The notes below the pieces were generated by a model that was not told where the DNA came from, did not search any database, and saw nothing but the letters and a program-made list of their open reading frames with translations. 39,861 nt of DNA from Verrucomicrobiia bacterium (GTDB taxonomy: Bacteria > Verrucomicrobiota > Verrucomicrobiia > Limisphaerales > Fontisphaeraceae): positions 1 through 39,861 of the forward strand of contig JAOAIT010000023.1 in NCBI GenBank assembly GCA_026414565.1, given 5' to 3'. Within the stretch, counting starts at the first letter, position 1; every line of letters starts with the position of its first letter. A program made the translations under genes and the position numbers. This document shows positions 6,427 to 16,200 of this stretch, piece after piece.

Positions 6427-6644
6427 GTCGGCTGGGCCGGGGATATGTTGGTGGGCTGCCCCGGCAACCGTGGTCAAATTAGTTTTTCGCGTGAGGGCTG
6501 GCAAGCCTTTTTGTGCAGCAAAATGCCATTGCGGGGGCAATAGGTCGAGGAGGGTTGCCTTTCACGCGGGCGGGGGGCTTCCGGCCGGCGGGGGGGTCAC
6601 GCGCCAGCCCGAGAGACACTGCCCTGCAGGCGGCTTGCGGATCG
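6427..6644. other. Intergenic, no gene seen
   Basis: These 218 bases lie between the tRNA-Val 5' end and the stop of the coiled-coil membrane protein gene. I see no open frame with coding character and no strong hairpin. A tRNA promoter would be expected in the right-hand part, but I cannot point to clear boxes. Confidence 0.5.
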
Positions 6645-8279
6645 CTATTTAAGGCGCCGCTCCATAGCGGCAATTTTGTTGGAGACCCACCGGTTTTTGT
6701 CGGTGACGGCCTGATACATTTTGAGGGCCTCTTTGTAGCGGGAGTTCTGTTCAAATTCCTGGGCGAGGACGAGGCGGGCCTGGTTGGCTTCTTTGTCGTT
6801 GCGGGCCTGGTCCAAATTTTCCCGCAGAAGAGGGATGATGCGTTCGGGTTCGTTGGCGTTGCGGTAGGCGGTGATGCACCCCTGAACCAGCGCATCCGGC
6901 GTGAAGGGCGGCTTGCGATTGGGTTCATTAGCCAGGTGCCGGTAGGGGAGAACGTAGGCTTCGCCGATGCGGGCCGCGAGCCAGTAATTTTCCACGAGGT
7001 TGGGGGTGCTGCAGAGGGTGCCAGCCTGCACGGCCATTTGCAGGCCGAGGCATTGTTGGTTGGTGTCCGAACGGCGGAGCAGGTCTTCCACCACGCTGAG
7101 CATTTCCCCCATAACGACGTACATTTCACGGTAGGTTTTGGCCACGTTGAGCCGCTGGCGGAATTGGGCGCTCAAGTCGTTCTGCTGGGCAGCCAGCAGG
7201 TTTTTCTGGGCATTCAGATCCTTGCGCAACGCGGCGCGGTCGGCGAGCTGTTGCTGGTTCTTTTTGTCCAGTTCAGCCAGGGTGTTTTGGCGGTCGGCGA
7301 TAGCCTTGCGGAGGGTCTCGGCATCGGGAGGCAGGTTCAGGGGGGCCAGGCGGCCGGCCAGGTCTTGTTCGGCGGTGGTAAGGTCCAGTCTCAGGCGTTG
7401 GACGTTGGTTTCGAGCAGGCCCACGGAGTTGATGCGTTGTTGCAACCAGCGCAAAGTGCGGTAGGCGCCGGCCACAGGGGCGGTCTGTTTGTCATAGTCG
7501 GCCTGCTTTTGGGCCAACTGCTCCTGCAGGGGTTTGATTTCGGCGTTGAGGGCCTCCAGGCTGGTTTGGAGTTCCTGAATGCGGTTGGTGGCGGCAGTGA
7601 GTTCCTCCGGGGTCAGAACGATCTCGTTCGTGCCCTGGATGCGCCGGCCGTCCTTGATTTGCTGCTGCAACTGGGCCAGCTCGCGCCGCAGGGGGGCCTG
7701 GGCGCGGGTTTTATCGTCCACTTGTTTTTCCAGGGCGGTGATTTCATCGCGCAGGGATTGCAGCGGTTTCACCACGGGGTCCACCACGGCGGCCAGGGCG
7801 GCCAGCTCGGTTTGCATGGCCTGCAGGTTGGTCAACGTGGCCGGAGGCAGGTTGGTGAGGGCCGGAGGCACCCGCTGGAGCGCAGCTTCGAGGTCGTTCA
7901 GGCGGTTGGTCAGAATATTTTTGCGGCGGGTAATTTCTGCCAGGGCGGTCAAAGCGCGGTTGAGCTGCTGGATCTCATTGCGCAGGCGGGTGGCGTTGGT
8001 TTCGTAATTGGCGAGTTTGCTGTCCATCTCGGCAAGGCGGGCTTCGAGCTTGGCCACTTCCTGGGCCAGATTCAAATTGAACTTGGTCTCAAACTTGGAC
8101 TGGCCGGTTTGTTGTTTGAGGTAGCGCTGAATCTGGTAACGGGCATACCAGGGGCGCGGGGGGCCGTTGAGGACGTCATGAATCCACCATGCCGCTCCGC
8201 CTCCCATCAATAAAAGCACGCCCAAAATAATCCATGCCTTAATCGAAGTGCCGCGCTGCTTCGGTCGTGGTTGCGCCAT
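6645..8279 (-). CDS. Membrane-anchored coiled-coil protein with TPR-like C-terminus
   Basis: The 544-residue protein has one N-terminal membrane helix (about 15-34, 'AWIILGVLLLMGGGAAWWI') after a positive start, so most of it should lie on the outer face of the inner membrane. Residues 60-370 are long heptad-type coiled coil rich in Leu, Gln, Asn and Ala, with short Pro breaks ('PPALTNLPPATL', 'APLNLPPDAETL'). The C-terminus (about 380-544) is helical with a TPR-like end ('EANQARLVLAQEFEQNSRYKEALKMY'). I do not recognise a named family. The gene is divergent from the corrinoid-protein gene with a 162-base shared control region. An envelope-organising role is inferred from architecture only. 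Confidence 0.85.
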   Translation of the reverse strand: MAQPRPKQRGTSIKAWIILGVLLLMGGGAAWWIHDVLNGPPRPWYARYQIQRYLKQQTGQSKFETKFNLNLAQEVAKLEARLAEMDSKLANYETNATRLRNEIQQLNRALTALAEITRRKNILTNRLNDLEAALQRVPPALTNLPPATLTNLQAMQTELAALAAVVDPVVKPLQSLRDEITALEKQVDDKTRAQAPLRRELAQLQQQIKDGRRIQGTNEIVLTPEELTAATNRIQELQTSLEALNAEIKPLQEQLAQKQADYDKQTAPVAGAYRTLRWLQQRINSVGLLETNVQRLRLDLTTAEQDLAGRLAPLNLPPDAETLRKAIADRQNTLAELDKKNQQQLADRAALRKDLNAQKNLLAAQQNDLSAQFRQRLNVAKTYREMYVVMGEMLSVVEDLLRRSDTNQQCLGLQMAVQAGTLCSTPNLVENYWLAARIGEAYVLPYRHLANEPNRKPPFTPDALVQGCITAYRNANEPERIIPLLRENLDQARNDKEANQARLVLAQEFEQNSRYKEALKMYQAVTDKNRWVSNKIAAMERRLK

Positions 8280-8441
8280 ACTTCAAAATCAGTTTGTCCT
8301 GCTCTAACCTTGCTATTTCATCAATCTGCCGGCACCCCACAATCGCCGGCCCGCTATGTTGCGGAAGGTTTTGCCACGGGGTTAGACGCCCAACGGCGCC
8401 AAAAGATTCATGCAAAAGGCCGACCGCCTGCCAAAAGAAGG

Positions 8442-9098
8442 ATGGACAAGCGGGAAGCGTTTGGATTAGATAAGTTCATGCAAGAATTCCAGCCATTGTT
8501 TGAGGCCATTGTCAGTGGCAACGCCAAAGAGGCCAAAGCGCTGACGGAAAAATTAATTGCCGCCAATGTCAACCAGGAGGCGCTGGTCAAGGAATGCATC
8601 ATCCCGGCGATGAGCGAGGTGGGCCGGCGTTTTGAGTGCAATGAGTACTTTGTGCCCGAGCTGTTGCTGGCCAATCGCGCCATGAAAGAATGCATGAAAC
8701 TGCTCTCCAGCAGCGGTCCCAAGCTGGGCCGGGTCGTGATTGGCACCGTGAAAGGCGACCTGCACGACATCGGCAAGAACTTGGTGGCGGCGATGTTGGA
8801 GGGCGGCGGTTTTGAGGTGGTGGATCTGGGCGTCAATGTCGCCCCGGAAAAGTTCATTGAGGCCGTCAAGGCCAAGAATGCGCAAATCGTGGCCATGTCG
8901 GCCCTGCTGACCACCACCATGACCGCCATGCAGGCCACCATTGACGCCTTCAAACAGGCCGGGCTGCGGGACAAGGTGAAGTTTCTGGTGGGCGGAGCGC
9001 CCATTACGCAGAAGTACGCCGAGGAAATCGGCGCCGATGGTTACAGCGACAACGCCGTGGGCGCAGTGGCGCTGGCTAAACAGGTGATTGGCTGTTAA
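8442..9098 (+). CDS. Corrinoid (cobalamin-binding) methyltransferase protein
   Basis: This 218-residue protein is a two-domain cobalamin carrier like MtmC/MtbC and the middle of MetH. A helical cap domain (about 14-92, 'EVGRRFECNEYFVPELLLANRAM') is followed by a Rossmann B12 domain with the base-off motif D106-x-H108-x2-G111 ('GDLHDIGKN'), S153-x-L155 and GGAP (184-187). H108 would be the lower cobalt ligand. It shuttles a methyl group between a donor methyltransferase and an acceptor. The homocysteine methyltransferase gene starts 27 bases downstream, so the acceptor is probably homocysteine. The start at ATG 8442 has GAAGG immediately in front, which is too close to be ideal; ATG 8478 is also possible. 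Confidence 0.9.
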   Translation: MDKREAFGLDKFMQEFQPLFEAIVSGNAKEAKALTEKLIAANVNQEALVKECIIPAMSEVGRRFECNEYFVPELLLANRAMKECMKLLSSSGPKLGRVVIGTVKGDLHDIGKNLVAAMLEGGGFEVVDLGVNVAPEKFIEAVKAKNAQIVAMSALLTTTMTAMQATIDAFKQAGLRDKVKFLVGGAPITQKYAEEIGADGYSDNAVGAVALAKQVIGC

Positions 9099-9125
9099 AC
9101 CTGCCCGCGGAGCTCACTGCCTGGC

Positions 9126-10007
9126 ATGCATCCCACTCTGGCCAGCCTCCTGACGCAGGGCTTCGTTTTGACTGACGGCGCGTGGGGCACGCAGTTGCAG
9201 GCGCGCGGGCTGGCGGTGGGCGATTTTCCGGATGCCTGGAATCTCACCCATCCCGAGGCGGTGCGGGAAGTGGCCGAAGCGTATGTAGCCGCCGGCAGCC
9301 AGGTCATCCTCACCAACACTTTTGGGGCCAACCGTCTGCGTTTGGCGGAAAACGGCCTGGCAGATCAAATGGAAGCCATCAATCGCAAAGGGGTTGAGCT
9401 TTCCCGACAGGCCGCCGGCTCCCGGTCCAGGGTGTTTGCGTCCATCGGCCCCACCGGCAAACTCCTCATGAACGGGGACGTAACGGAGGAGGAACTGGCC
9501 GCGGCATTCGCCGGGCAGGCCCAAGCCCTGGCCGCGGCGGGAGCAGATGGACTGGTGGTGGAAACGATGGCGGATTTGACTGAAGCCACCCTGGCAGTGC
9601 AAGCCGCCAAGGCCACCGGCCTGCCGGTGGTGGCGTGCATGGTGTTTGATTCCGGCAAAAACAAAGATCGCACCCTGATGGGCGTGACGCCCGAGCAAGC
9701 CGCCCAGACCCTGGCGGAAGCCGGCGCCGATGTGGTGGGCGCCAATTGCGGCCAGGGCATTGCAGGTTTCGTAACCATTTGCCAACGGATGCGCGCAGCA
9801 ACCGACCGCCCGTTGTGGATGAAAGCCAATGCCGGCCTGCCCCAGATGGAAGGGGGACGCACCGTCTATCACACCACTCCGGAGGAATTTGCCGCCGTGG
9901 CGCCGGAATTGGTGAAAGCCGGCGCCTCCTTCATCGGCGGTTGCTGCGGCACCAGTCCGGCCTTCATCCAGGCGTTGCGCCAAGCCTTGGCGATCGCCTC
10001 CGCCTGA
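9126..10007 (+). CDS. Homocysteine S-methyltransferase (MetH N-terminal-type domain)
   Basis: The 293-residue protein is a single homocysteine-binding TIM barrel. 'TDGAWGTQL' (16-24) begins the barrel, and the zinc ligands are C208 in 'GANCGQG' and C273-C274 in 'GGCCGTSP'. Zinc activates the homocysteine thiol for attack on a methyl donor, here probably the methylcobalamin protein encoded just upstream. Full MetH joins this domain to folate-, B12- and reactivation domains; those are absent here, so the two genes form a minimal split system. The methyl donor cannot be read from the window: methyltetrahydrofolate would need a separate MeTr-type protein. The protein is cytoplasmic. Confidence 0.92.
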   Translation: MHPTLASLLTQGFVLTDGAWGTQLQARGLAVGDFPDAWNLTHPEAVREVAEAYVAAGSQVILTNTFGANRLRLAENGLADQMEAINRKGVELSRQAAGSRSRVFASIGPTGKLLMNGDVTEEELAAAFAGQAQALAAAGADGLVVETMADLTEATLAVQAAKATGLPVVACMVFDSGKNKDRTLMGVTPEQAAQTLAEAGADVVGANCGQGIAGFVTICQRMRAATDRPLWMKANAGLPQMEGGRTVYHTTPEEFAAVAPELVKAGASFIGGCCGTSPAFIQALRQALAIASA

Positions 10008-10050
10008 GTTGAGCCTGGGGCCGCTCCATGATAAATTGCCTCCAAAACGC

Positions 10051-10683
10051 ATGCGCCGGGTATTGATCGTTGATGACCACGTGCTGACCCGCATGGGGAT
10101 GGTGCATTTTGTGCGGCATTATTTTGGCCCCGTGGAAATTGACGAAGCCGACCACGCCCAGGCGGCGCTGAACCTGGCCCACGGGCGGGAATACCACCTC
10201 ATCATTCTGGATATTGATCTGCCGGATCGCAGCGGCCTGGACATTCTGCCGGATTTGCGCCGCGCCTGCCCCAAAACCCCCGTGTTGTTTGTCACGGGCC
10301 TGGTGCAGGAGGAAATCGCCCTGCACGGCCTCAAAGGCGGCGCATGCGGTTTCGTGGAAAAGGGCAGCTCGCCGGAAGAATTGAAACAGGCGTTGCAGGC
10401 CGCCTTTCACGGCCAACGCTACATCAGCGGCGGCATGCGCGAAAAACTGGCCTTTCACGCCATCACGCCGGAGGAAACCTCCCCTCTGGACAAACTCAGC
10501 GAGCGCGAATTCCAGGTGCTGCGCCAGTTGGGCCAGGGGCACACGCTCACAGAAATCAGCCGCAATCTTTCGCTGAGTGTGAAGACCATCAGCACGTACC
10601 GCCAGCGCCTGCTGGAAAAATTAAACCTGCGCACCACCGCGGATCTGGTGCGCTACGCCGTGCAAAAACAACTGGTCAAATGA
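10051..10683 (+). CDS. NarL/FixJ-type response regulator
   Basis: The 210-residue protein has a receiver domain (1-118) with acidic pocket D8-D9, phosphoacceptor D54 in 'ILDIDLPDRSG', T82 and K104, and a LuxR-type HTH (about 148-206) with 'LSEREFQVLRQLGQGHTLTEI' and 'LSVKTISTYRQRLLEKL'. It is a DNA-binding transcription regulator controlled by phosphorylation. No histidine kinase is nearby, so it is an orphan. ATG 10051 gives the canonical start before 'RRVLIVDDH'; a TTG at 10009 would add 14 residues. Its stop overlaps the start of the secreted YdjY-domain gene (ATGA), suggesting translational coupling. Confidence 0.92.
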   Translation: MRRVLIVDDHVLTRMGMVHFVRHYFGPVEIDEADHAQAALNLAHGREYHLIILDIDLPDRSGLDILPDLRRACPKTPVLFVTGLVQEEIALHGLKGGACGFVEKGSSPEELKQALQAAFHGQRYISGGMREKLAFHAITPEETSPLDKLSEREFQVLRQLGQGHTLTEISRNLSLSVKTISTYRQRLLEKLNLRTTADLVRYAVQKQLVK

Positions 10684-11408
10684 AAAACCGTCTCCTGCCG
10701 GCCGGTCTGTGGGGAGTCGTTGCACTCTGGGCCTGTGCGGTCCAGGCCCAGACCGGCCCCAAGCCGCTGGCCAACCCTGTGCCGGTGGACCCCTCCGTGA
10801 CCAACGTGGTTTTTCAGAGGCTTGATGACCACCGGTTTCAGTTGGGGCAGGTCATTTTGCATAAAACCAACCGCACCGTCACTTTTCCCGCAGTGGTCAA
10901 CATGACGCAGGGGCTGGTGGAATATTTCTGCGTGGGCGTGCAGGGCAAGGTGCATGAAAGCCTGCTGCGCACGGAAGTGGAACCTTACCATGTGCATGTA
11001 GCCATGCTGCTGCTTGGCGCCAAAGGCGCACCGCCGCAGGCGCTCCACGAGGATTACCGCAAACCGGTGCCCGGCGACCCGGTCACCCTGACCGTCACCT
11101 GGGAGGAAAAGGGAGAAAAACAGGAGCGCCGCGCCGAAGAACTGGTCTGGGATGTGGCCAACCAGCGGGCGATGTCGCGCGGCCCGTGGACCTACAGCGG
11201 CTCGCGCGTCTTTGATGGCCTTTTTCTGGCGCAGCGGGACCGCTCCTTCGTGGCCATCATCGGGGACATTGACGCGCTAATCAACAACCCGCGCCCACGC
11301 CGCGAGCGCGATGACAACTGGCTGGTCAACACCAACACCTGCCCGCCCCTGGGCACACCGGTGAGTGTCACTCTAAAATTGGAAGCCGCCGATAACAGCA
11401 ACAAATAA
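10680..11408 (+). CDS. Secreted YdjY-domain protein
   Basis: The 242-residue protein starts with a signal peptide (about 1-23, cleavage near 'AVQAQ') and continues as a YdjY-type domain, seen mostly in planctomycetes and verrucomicrobia: 'HKTNRTVTFPAVVNMTQGLVEY' (about 62-83), then 'HESLLRTEVEPYHVHVAMLLLG' (92-113). The function of the domain is not known; it acts outside the inner membrane. The start codon overlaps the response-regulator stop (ATGA), so both are expected to be made together even though one product is cytosolic and the other exported. Confidence 0.82.
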   Translation: MKNRLLPAGLWGVVALWACAVQAQTGPKPLANPVPVDPSVTNVVFQRLDDHRFQLGQVILHKTNRTVTFPAVVNMTQGLVEYFCVGVQGKVHESLLRTEVEPYHVHVAMLLLGAKGAPPQALHEDYRKPVPGDPVTLTVTWEEKGEKQERRAEELVWDVANQRAMSRGPWTYSGSRVFDGLFLAQRDRSFVAIIGDIDALINNPRPRRERDDNWLVNTNTCPPLGTPVSVTLKLEAADNSNK

Positions 11409-11479
11409 TCCCGGCCGTGCGGCAGTGCCGGCGCCCGCAAATTTGCACCCTGGCCGGGGTGTATGTTAGGCTTTATCAA

Positions 11480-12640
11480 ATGAAGTCCAAGAAACTCTCG
11501 CGTATGTTGGGGAGCCTGGGCTGTGCGCTCGGGCTGCTGCTCTGCCCGGCGGTGCCTCTGGGCGCCGCTGACGAGTCCTTCAAACAGGAAGTGCAGATGG
11601 CCATAGACCGCGGCCTGGCTTGGCTGCGAGCCGAACAACAGACCAACGGACATTGGGGCACGCCGGAGCTGCCGGCGCTCACCGCCATGAGCCTGTTGTG
11701 CTTCAAAGGGGATCCGGCCGGCAAATATGCTGCGCCCGAGCCGGAGTTTCTGCAGCGCGGCTACCGCTTTCTGGTGGCCCAAGCCAAGGCGGACGGCGGC
11801 ATTTACCATACCAACTATGCCACTTACAACACCGCCTTGGGCATGCTGGCGCTGCTGGCTGCCAACCGGCCGGAATATGAGCCGGTCATCCTCAAGGCCC
11901 GCCGCTTTCTGACTGGCCAACAAAATGATTTAGGGGAGCCGGGCAAAATAGACACTCCCTTTGATGGGGGCATCGGTTACGGCAGCCGCTACCAGCACAG
12001 CGACATGGGCAACACGTTATATGCTCTGGAAGCCCTCTATTACAGCCGCCATCTGGTGCGCGATAACGCGGGAAAAGAGCCGGACTTAAATTACGCAGCC
12101 GCCATTGCGTTTCTCCAAAACTGCCAAAACCTGCCCACCGTCAACCGTCAACCCTGGGTCTCCGAGGACCCGCGGGACCTGGGCGGCTTTGTCTATTACC
12201 CCGGGCACAGCATGGCCGGCGGGGTGACCAACTCTCAGACAGGCAAGGTTTCACTGCGCTCGTATGGCAGCATCAGTTACGCCGGCATGCTCAGCTACCT
12301 TTACGCGCAACTCAAAAAAGAGGATCCGCGCGTGAAGGCGGTCTTTCAATGGTTGCAGGAAAATTATACCCTGGAGGAAAACCCCGGCATGGGGCCCGAG
12401 GGCCTGTACTTCTATTACCACACCATGGCCAAGGCCCTCACCGTGGCTGAAGTGGACGCCCTCACCTTGAAAGATGGTCGCATCGTCCCGTGGGCCAGAA
12501 CGCTGGCCATGCGCCTGCTCAACTTGCAACAGCGCAACGGCTCGTGGGTCAATGAAAGCAACCGTTGGATGGAGCGGGACCCCATCCTGGTCACGGCCTA
12601 CGCCCTCATGACTCTGGAAATGATCCACCGCCGGCTCTAA
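11480..12640 (+). CDS. Secreted prenyltransferase/squalene-oxidase-repeat protein
   Basis: The 386-residue protein has a signal peptide (about 1-30, ending 'PLGAADES') and an alpha/alpha-toroid of prenyltransferase or squalene-cyclase repeats: 'AIDRGLAWLRAEQQTNGHWG', 'GYRFLVAQAKADGGIYH', 'SYGSISYAGMLSYLYA' and 'LLNLQQRNGSWVNE'. The cyclase DxDD acid motif is not visible, and export argues against terpene chemistry, so this is more likely a binding or glycan-active toroid. Such proteins are common in planctomycetes and verrucomicrobia. The start at ATG 11480 gives a clean signal peptide; the frame is open further upstream. It follows the YdjY gene by 71 bases on the same strand. Confidence 0.82.
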   Translation: MKSKKLSRMLGSLGCALGLLLCPAVPLGAADESFKQEVQMAIDRGLAWLRAEQQTNGHWGTPELPALTAMSLLCFKGDPAGKYAAPEPEFLQRGYRFLVAQAKADGGIYHTNYATYNTALGMLALLAANRPEYEPVILKARRFLTGQQNDLGEPGKIDTPFDGGIGYGSRYQHSDMGNTLYALEALYYSRHLVRDNAGKEPDLNYAAAIAFLQNCQNLPTVNRQPWVSEDPRDLGGFVYYPGHSMAGGVTNSQTGKVSLRSYGSISYAGMLSYLYAQLKKEDPRVKAVFQWLQENYTLEENPGMGPEGLYFYYHTMAKALTVAEVDALTLKDGRIVPWARTLAMRLLNLQQRNGSWVNESNRWMERDPILVTAYALMTLEMIHRRL

Positions 12641-12668
12641 GCCGGCCGCCCGGGCAAAGGGGGAGTAT

Positions 12669-12929
12669 TTAGTCCTTCACCAGAGCCTGGCCCTGGGCGT
12701 CCTTCAATTTGCCGGTGGCAATCATGACAATGTCATAAATGTACCAGATAAAAAAGCCACCACAGGTGACCAGTTTCAGAATGCCCAGGCCCGTATAGCC
12801 CAGATAGAAGCGGTCCACTCCCAGCCCACCCAGAAAGATGGACAGCAACAGGGCCACCAGCCATTTTTTCCCGCCAGTCGGTGCGCTTGCGGATGCCGAT
12901 TGAGGTTGGGTTGTCTCGCCGTTGCTCAT
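12669..12929 (-). CDS. TM2-domain membrane protein
   Basis: The 86-residue protein has a polar, Ser/Ala-rich N-terminus and a TM2 domain. Two membrane helices (about 22-40 and 48-72) flank 'GGLGVDRFYLGYTGLGILKLVTCGG', which contains the DRFYLG-type turn that defines the family. It sits in the inner membrane; the role of bacterial TM2 proteins is unknown. The gene is convergent with the prenyltransferase-like gene, 28 bases apart. The ATG at 12929 is the natural start. Confidence 0.88.
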   Translation of the reverse strand: MSNGETTQPQSASASAPTGGKKWLVALLLSIFLGGLGVDRFYLGYTGLGILKLVTCGGFFIWYIYDIVMIATGKLKDAQGQALVKD

Positions 12930-13228
12930 AGAACTTCTCCGGGCTTTGGTAGTTAAGGGACGTTTTTGAGCTGCACGCCCGGCCCCCCGGCCAGGCTGCG
13001 TGGAATTTCCCCCAAATTAGAAATCTAGTCAATCGCAAAGCAACCCCGCTGGTATCAGCGAAACGGTCCGGGCGGGCATGGAAAATTATCTCACACGTGC
13101 CCGCTCGGGCGGCGCGAATCAGCCTGGTAATCCAAGGGGGAAAAAAATATCATTCTTAGGTTTTTTTGCTGGCTTGTTCAATCACCCGATGTTAACAATT
13201 AGGTAACATCAAAAAACCCAATAACACT
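12930..13228. other. Divergent intergenic region upstream of giant CotH protein
   Basis: These 299 bases hold no convincing gene and should contain promoters for the TM2 gene (leftward) and the 2840-residue gene (rightward). The clearest structure is GATGTTA (13188-13194) against TAACATC (13204-13210), a 7-base inverted repeat with a 9-base spacer ending 18 bases before the start codon. It could be an operator or a 5' mRNA hairpin. The flanking stretch is AT-rich compared with the genes. Confidence 0.55.
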
Positions 13229-16200
13229 ATGCAATCCGTGGCGCGTTGCTGCTTTGGCGTGGCCAAGTGGTTGACATTGGCCGCTTTTCTCATCGTTCAA
13301 AGTCAGGCCCAAACTCCTCCGCCCCTCATCACGGAGTTTATGGCCATCAACAACAACACCCTGACGGATGAAGACAATGACCGCCCGGACTGGATTGAAA
13401 TCTACAACCCGGCGGACGTGCCCGTGAATCTGGCTGGCTGGAGTCTGACCGATCAGGCCAACAACCTGCGACGCTGGATTTTCCCGGCCACCAATCTGGC
13501 GCCGCGCAGTTTCCTGATCGTGTTTGCCTCCAGTAAAAACCGGGCCGTGCCAGGCGCCCCACTGCACGCCAACTTTAACCTGGCCGGGGACGGCGAGTAC
13601 CTGGCCTTGGTGAACCCTTCGGGGCAGGTGGTCTCGCAATTCGCCCCACGGTTTCCGCGCCAGAATGCGGACATATCCTACGGCGTGGGCCAGACGGTCA
13701 ATCTGTTGAGCGCCACCGCCGCCGCCAAAGTGTTGGTGCCCAATGCCGAACCGCCTCCCAACTGGATGCATCCCGGTTTTGATGACAGCTCCTGGCAAAG
13801 CGGCGCCAATGGTGTGGGTTTTCAATACGTCGTCCCCGGTTTCGCCGTGCGCAATTACAAAGCCGCCGGCAGTTTTCAAGTGGGCAGCCTGGATGCCGCC
13901 TTTCAGGTCATGACCAATCCCACGTTGCAAGCGTGGGTCAACACGGCCATCACCCCGGTCGTCAATTTTTTGAACACCGGTGGCTCGGCCAATTTTACCA
14001 ATGACCTCACCTTTCCGGGGCTGGTCATCAACACCGATACCGAGGACTTTGTGACCGAGGCTACAGCCCTGATTACCATCCCCGGGCCGGGTCCCTACAC
14101 TTTCGGGGTCAACAGCGACGACGGATTCATTTTGCAGATTGGCCCCTTCCAAATGTCGTACCCTGCGCCACGCGGTCCCGCTGATACCCTGACCACGTTC
14201 AACTTTCCTGCCGCCGGCAAATATCCCATGCGCCTGGTGTTTTACGAACGCGGAGGAGGCGCCGAGGTGGAGTTGTTTGCCGCCCCGGGAAGCTACGCTG
14301 CCTTCGATGCCAATGTTTTCCGGCTGGTGGGTGACACCGCCAACGGCGGCCTGCCGGCCGAGACCCCGCCTTTGAACAGCGACACCTTGGAGAGTTATTA
14401 CGAGCATTTGCGCACAGATGTCTCCCTCCAGATGCTCAATCAACGCTCCGTGGCGTACGTGCGCCTGCCCTTCCAGGTGGCCGATCCCGCCGCTGTGGAA
14501 TCGCTCTCCCTGCGCTTGCGGTATGATGACGGGTGTATCGTCTATCTCAACGGCATCGAGGTGTATCGGACAAACGCTCCCGTTGTGCCCGCCTGGAATG
14601 CGCTGGCCACCGCCGCCCATTCGGCCGCCGTGGTGGAAACAGTGGACTTGAACGAGTATCGCAACGCCCTCATCCCGGGCCAAAACGTCCTGGCCATTCA
14701 AGGTTTCAACCTCTCCGCCGCCAACACCGATTTCCTGATCCAGGCGGAGCTGGTGGATTTTCGCGTGCAGAATCAGTCCCCCGGCTTTATGTCGCCACCC
14801 ACCCCCGGCGCCGCCAACCAGGCCGGGGCGCCCATACAGGCGCCACCCGCGCTGTACTCGGTGGCCAGCGGCGTTTATACCAATGCGGTTCTGCAAGTGG
14901 AGCTGTATTCTCTGATCCCTGGCGCGCAAATCCGTTATTCTCTGAATGGCGCGCCGGTGACGGCCAACTCGCCCCTCTACACCAATGGCCAGCCGCTGAT
15001 CATCAGCAATTCTGCCATTGTCTCCACCAAGGTATTTGCTCCGGGGTATTTCCCCAGCCGGCAGGTATCCGCGTACTACACGCTCCTGGAAAACACAGTC
15101 TATAGCTTCAACTCACCGCTTCCGATTGTGGTATTGGATACCTTCAACCAGACGATCACCCCCGACATGGACCCCCGGGCCACCTGCATCATCACCGTAT
15201 TTGACACCTCCCCCACCAACCGCCGCGCCACCCTTGTAAGCCGACCAGATTTCCAGGGAAGGGTTGGCGTGGAAGGCCGCGGCCAGACCTCCTGGTCCTT
15301 CCCGGATACCGATGGGCGGCATAAGAAACCCTACAACTTGGAGATCCGGGGGGAGGACGCTCGTGATCGCAAAGTGGCCTTCCTTGACTTCCCGGAAGGC
15401 TCGGACTTCGCCCTGATTAATGTGTATAACGACAAAACCTTCCTGAACGACTTCCTCGCCTATGAATTGTTTGAAAAAATGGGGCATTATTCCGTGCGCC
15501 GCCGTTTTGTTGAGGTGTACTGGAACGGCACGCCCCCGGAGGGGACGGCCGATCGCTCGGGCAAGGTGGGCAACAATGATTACGTGGGCGTTTATCTGCT
15601 CGTCGAAAAAATTCGCGCCGATGCCAATCGGGTGAACATTGAACCACCGCAATCGGGCGCCCCCGGGGACCCCATCACCGGCGGCTTTATTTTTAAGAAA
15701 GACAAGGCCAGTCCGGGGGATCTCTTGTTTTACACCACCAGCGGGCAGGATATCCGCCTGCACGAACCGCGCCCGGACCAGGTCACGACCGTTCAGGTGG
15801 AATGGCTGCGCAATCACCTCAACGAAATGGAGGCGGCGCTCTATGGGCCGGCCTGGCGCGATCGTGCCATCGGCTATCGCAAATACATTGATGTGGATTC
15901 GTTTGTGGACAACCACTGGATCGTCGAGTTCACCAAGCAAATTGATGGCTACCGCCTCAGCAACTACATGTACAAGGGGCGCACCGGCAAAATCAAAATG
16001 GAACCCATCTGGGACTGGAACCTGAGCTTTGGCAATGCCAACTACCTGGATGGCGGCCGCACCAACAACTGGTATTACCCCCTCATCAGCTCCACTGAAC
16101 ACATCTGGCTGCGACGCCTCATCAGCGAACCGGGAGACCCGGATTTCCAACAGGCCATCGCCGATCGCTGGGCGGAACTGGCCGCCGGAGTGTTCAATCT

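Noticed and set aside
8280-8441. Possible cobalamin or SAH riboswitch before the corrinoid-protein gene
   Set aside because: A GCCAC string resembles part of a B12 box, but the rest of the conserved core and the SAH-type GAGGAGCG pattern are missing.
12641-12668. Terminator between the convergent prenyltransferase-like and TM2 genes
   Set aside because: The short GC-rich stretch can pair only weakly and has no T-run on either strand.
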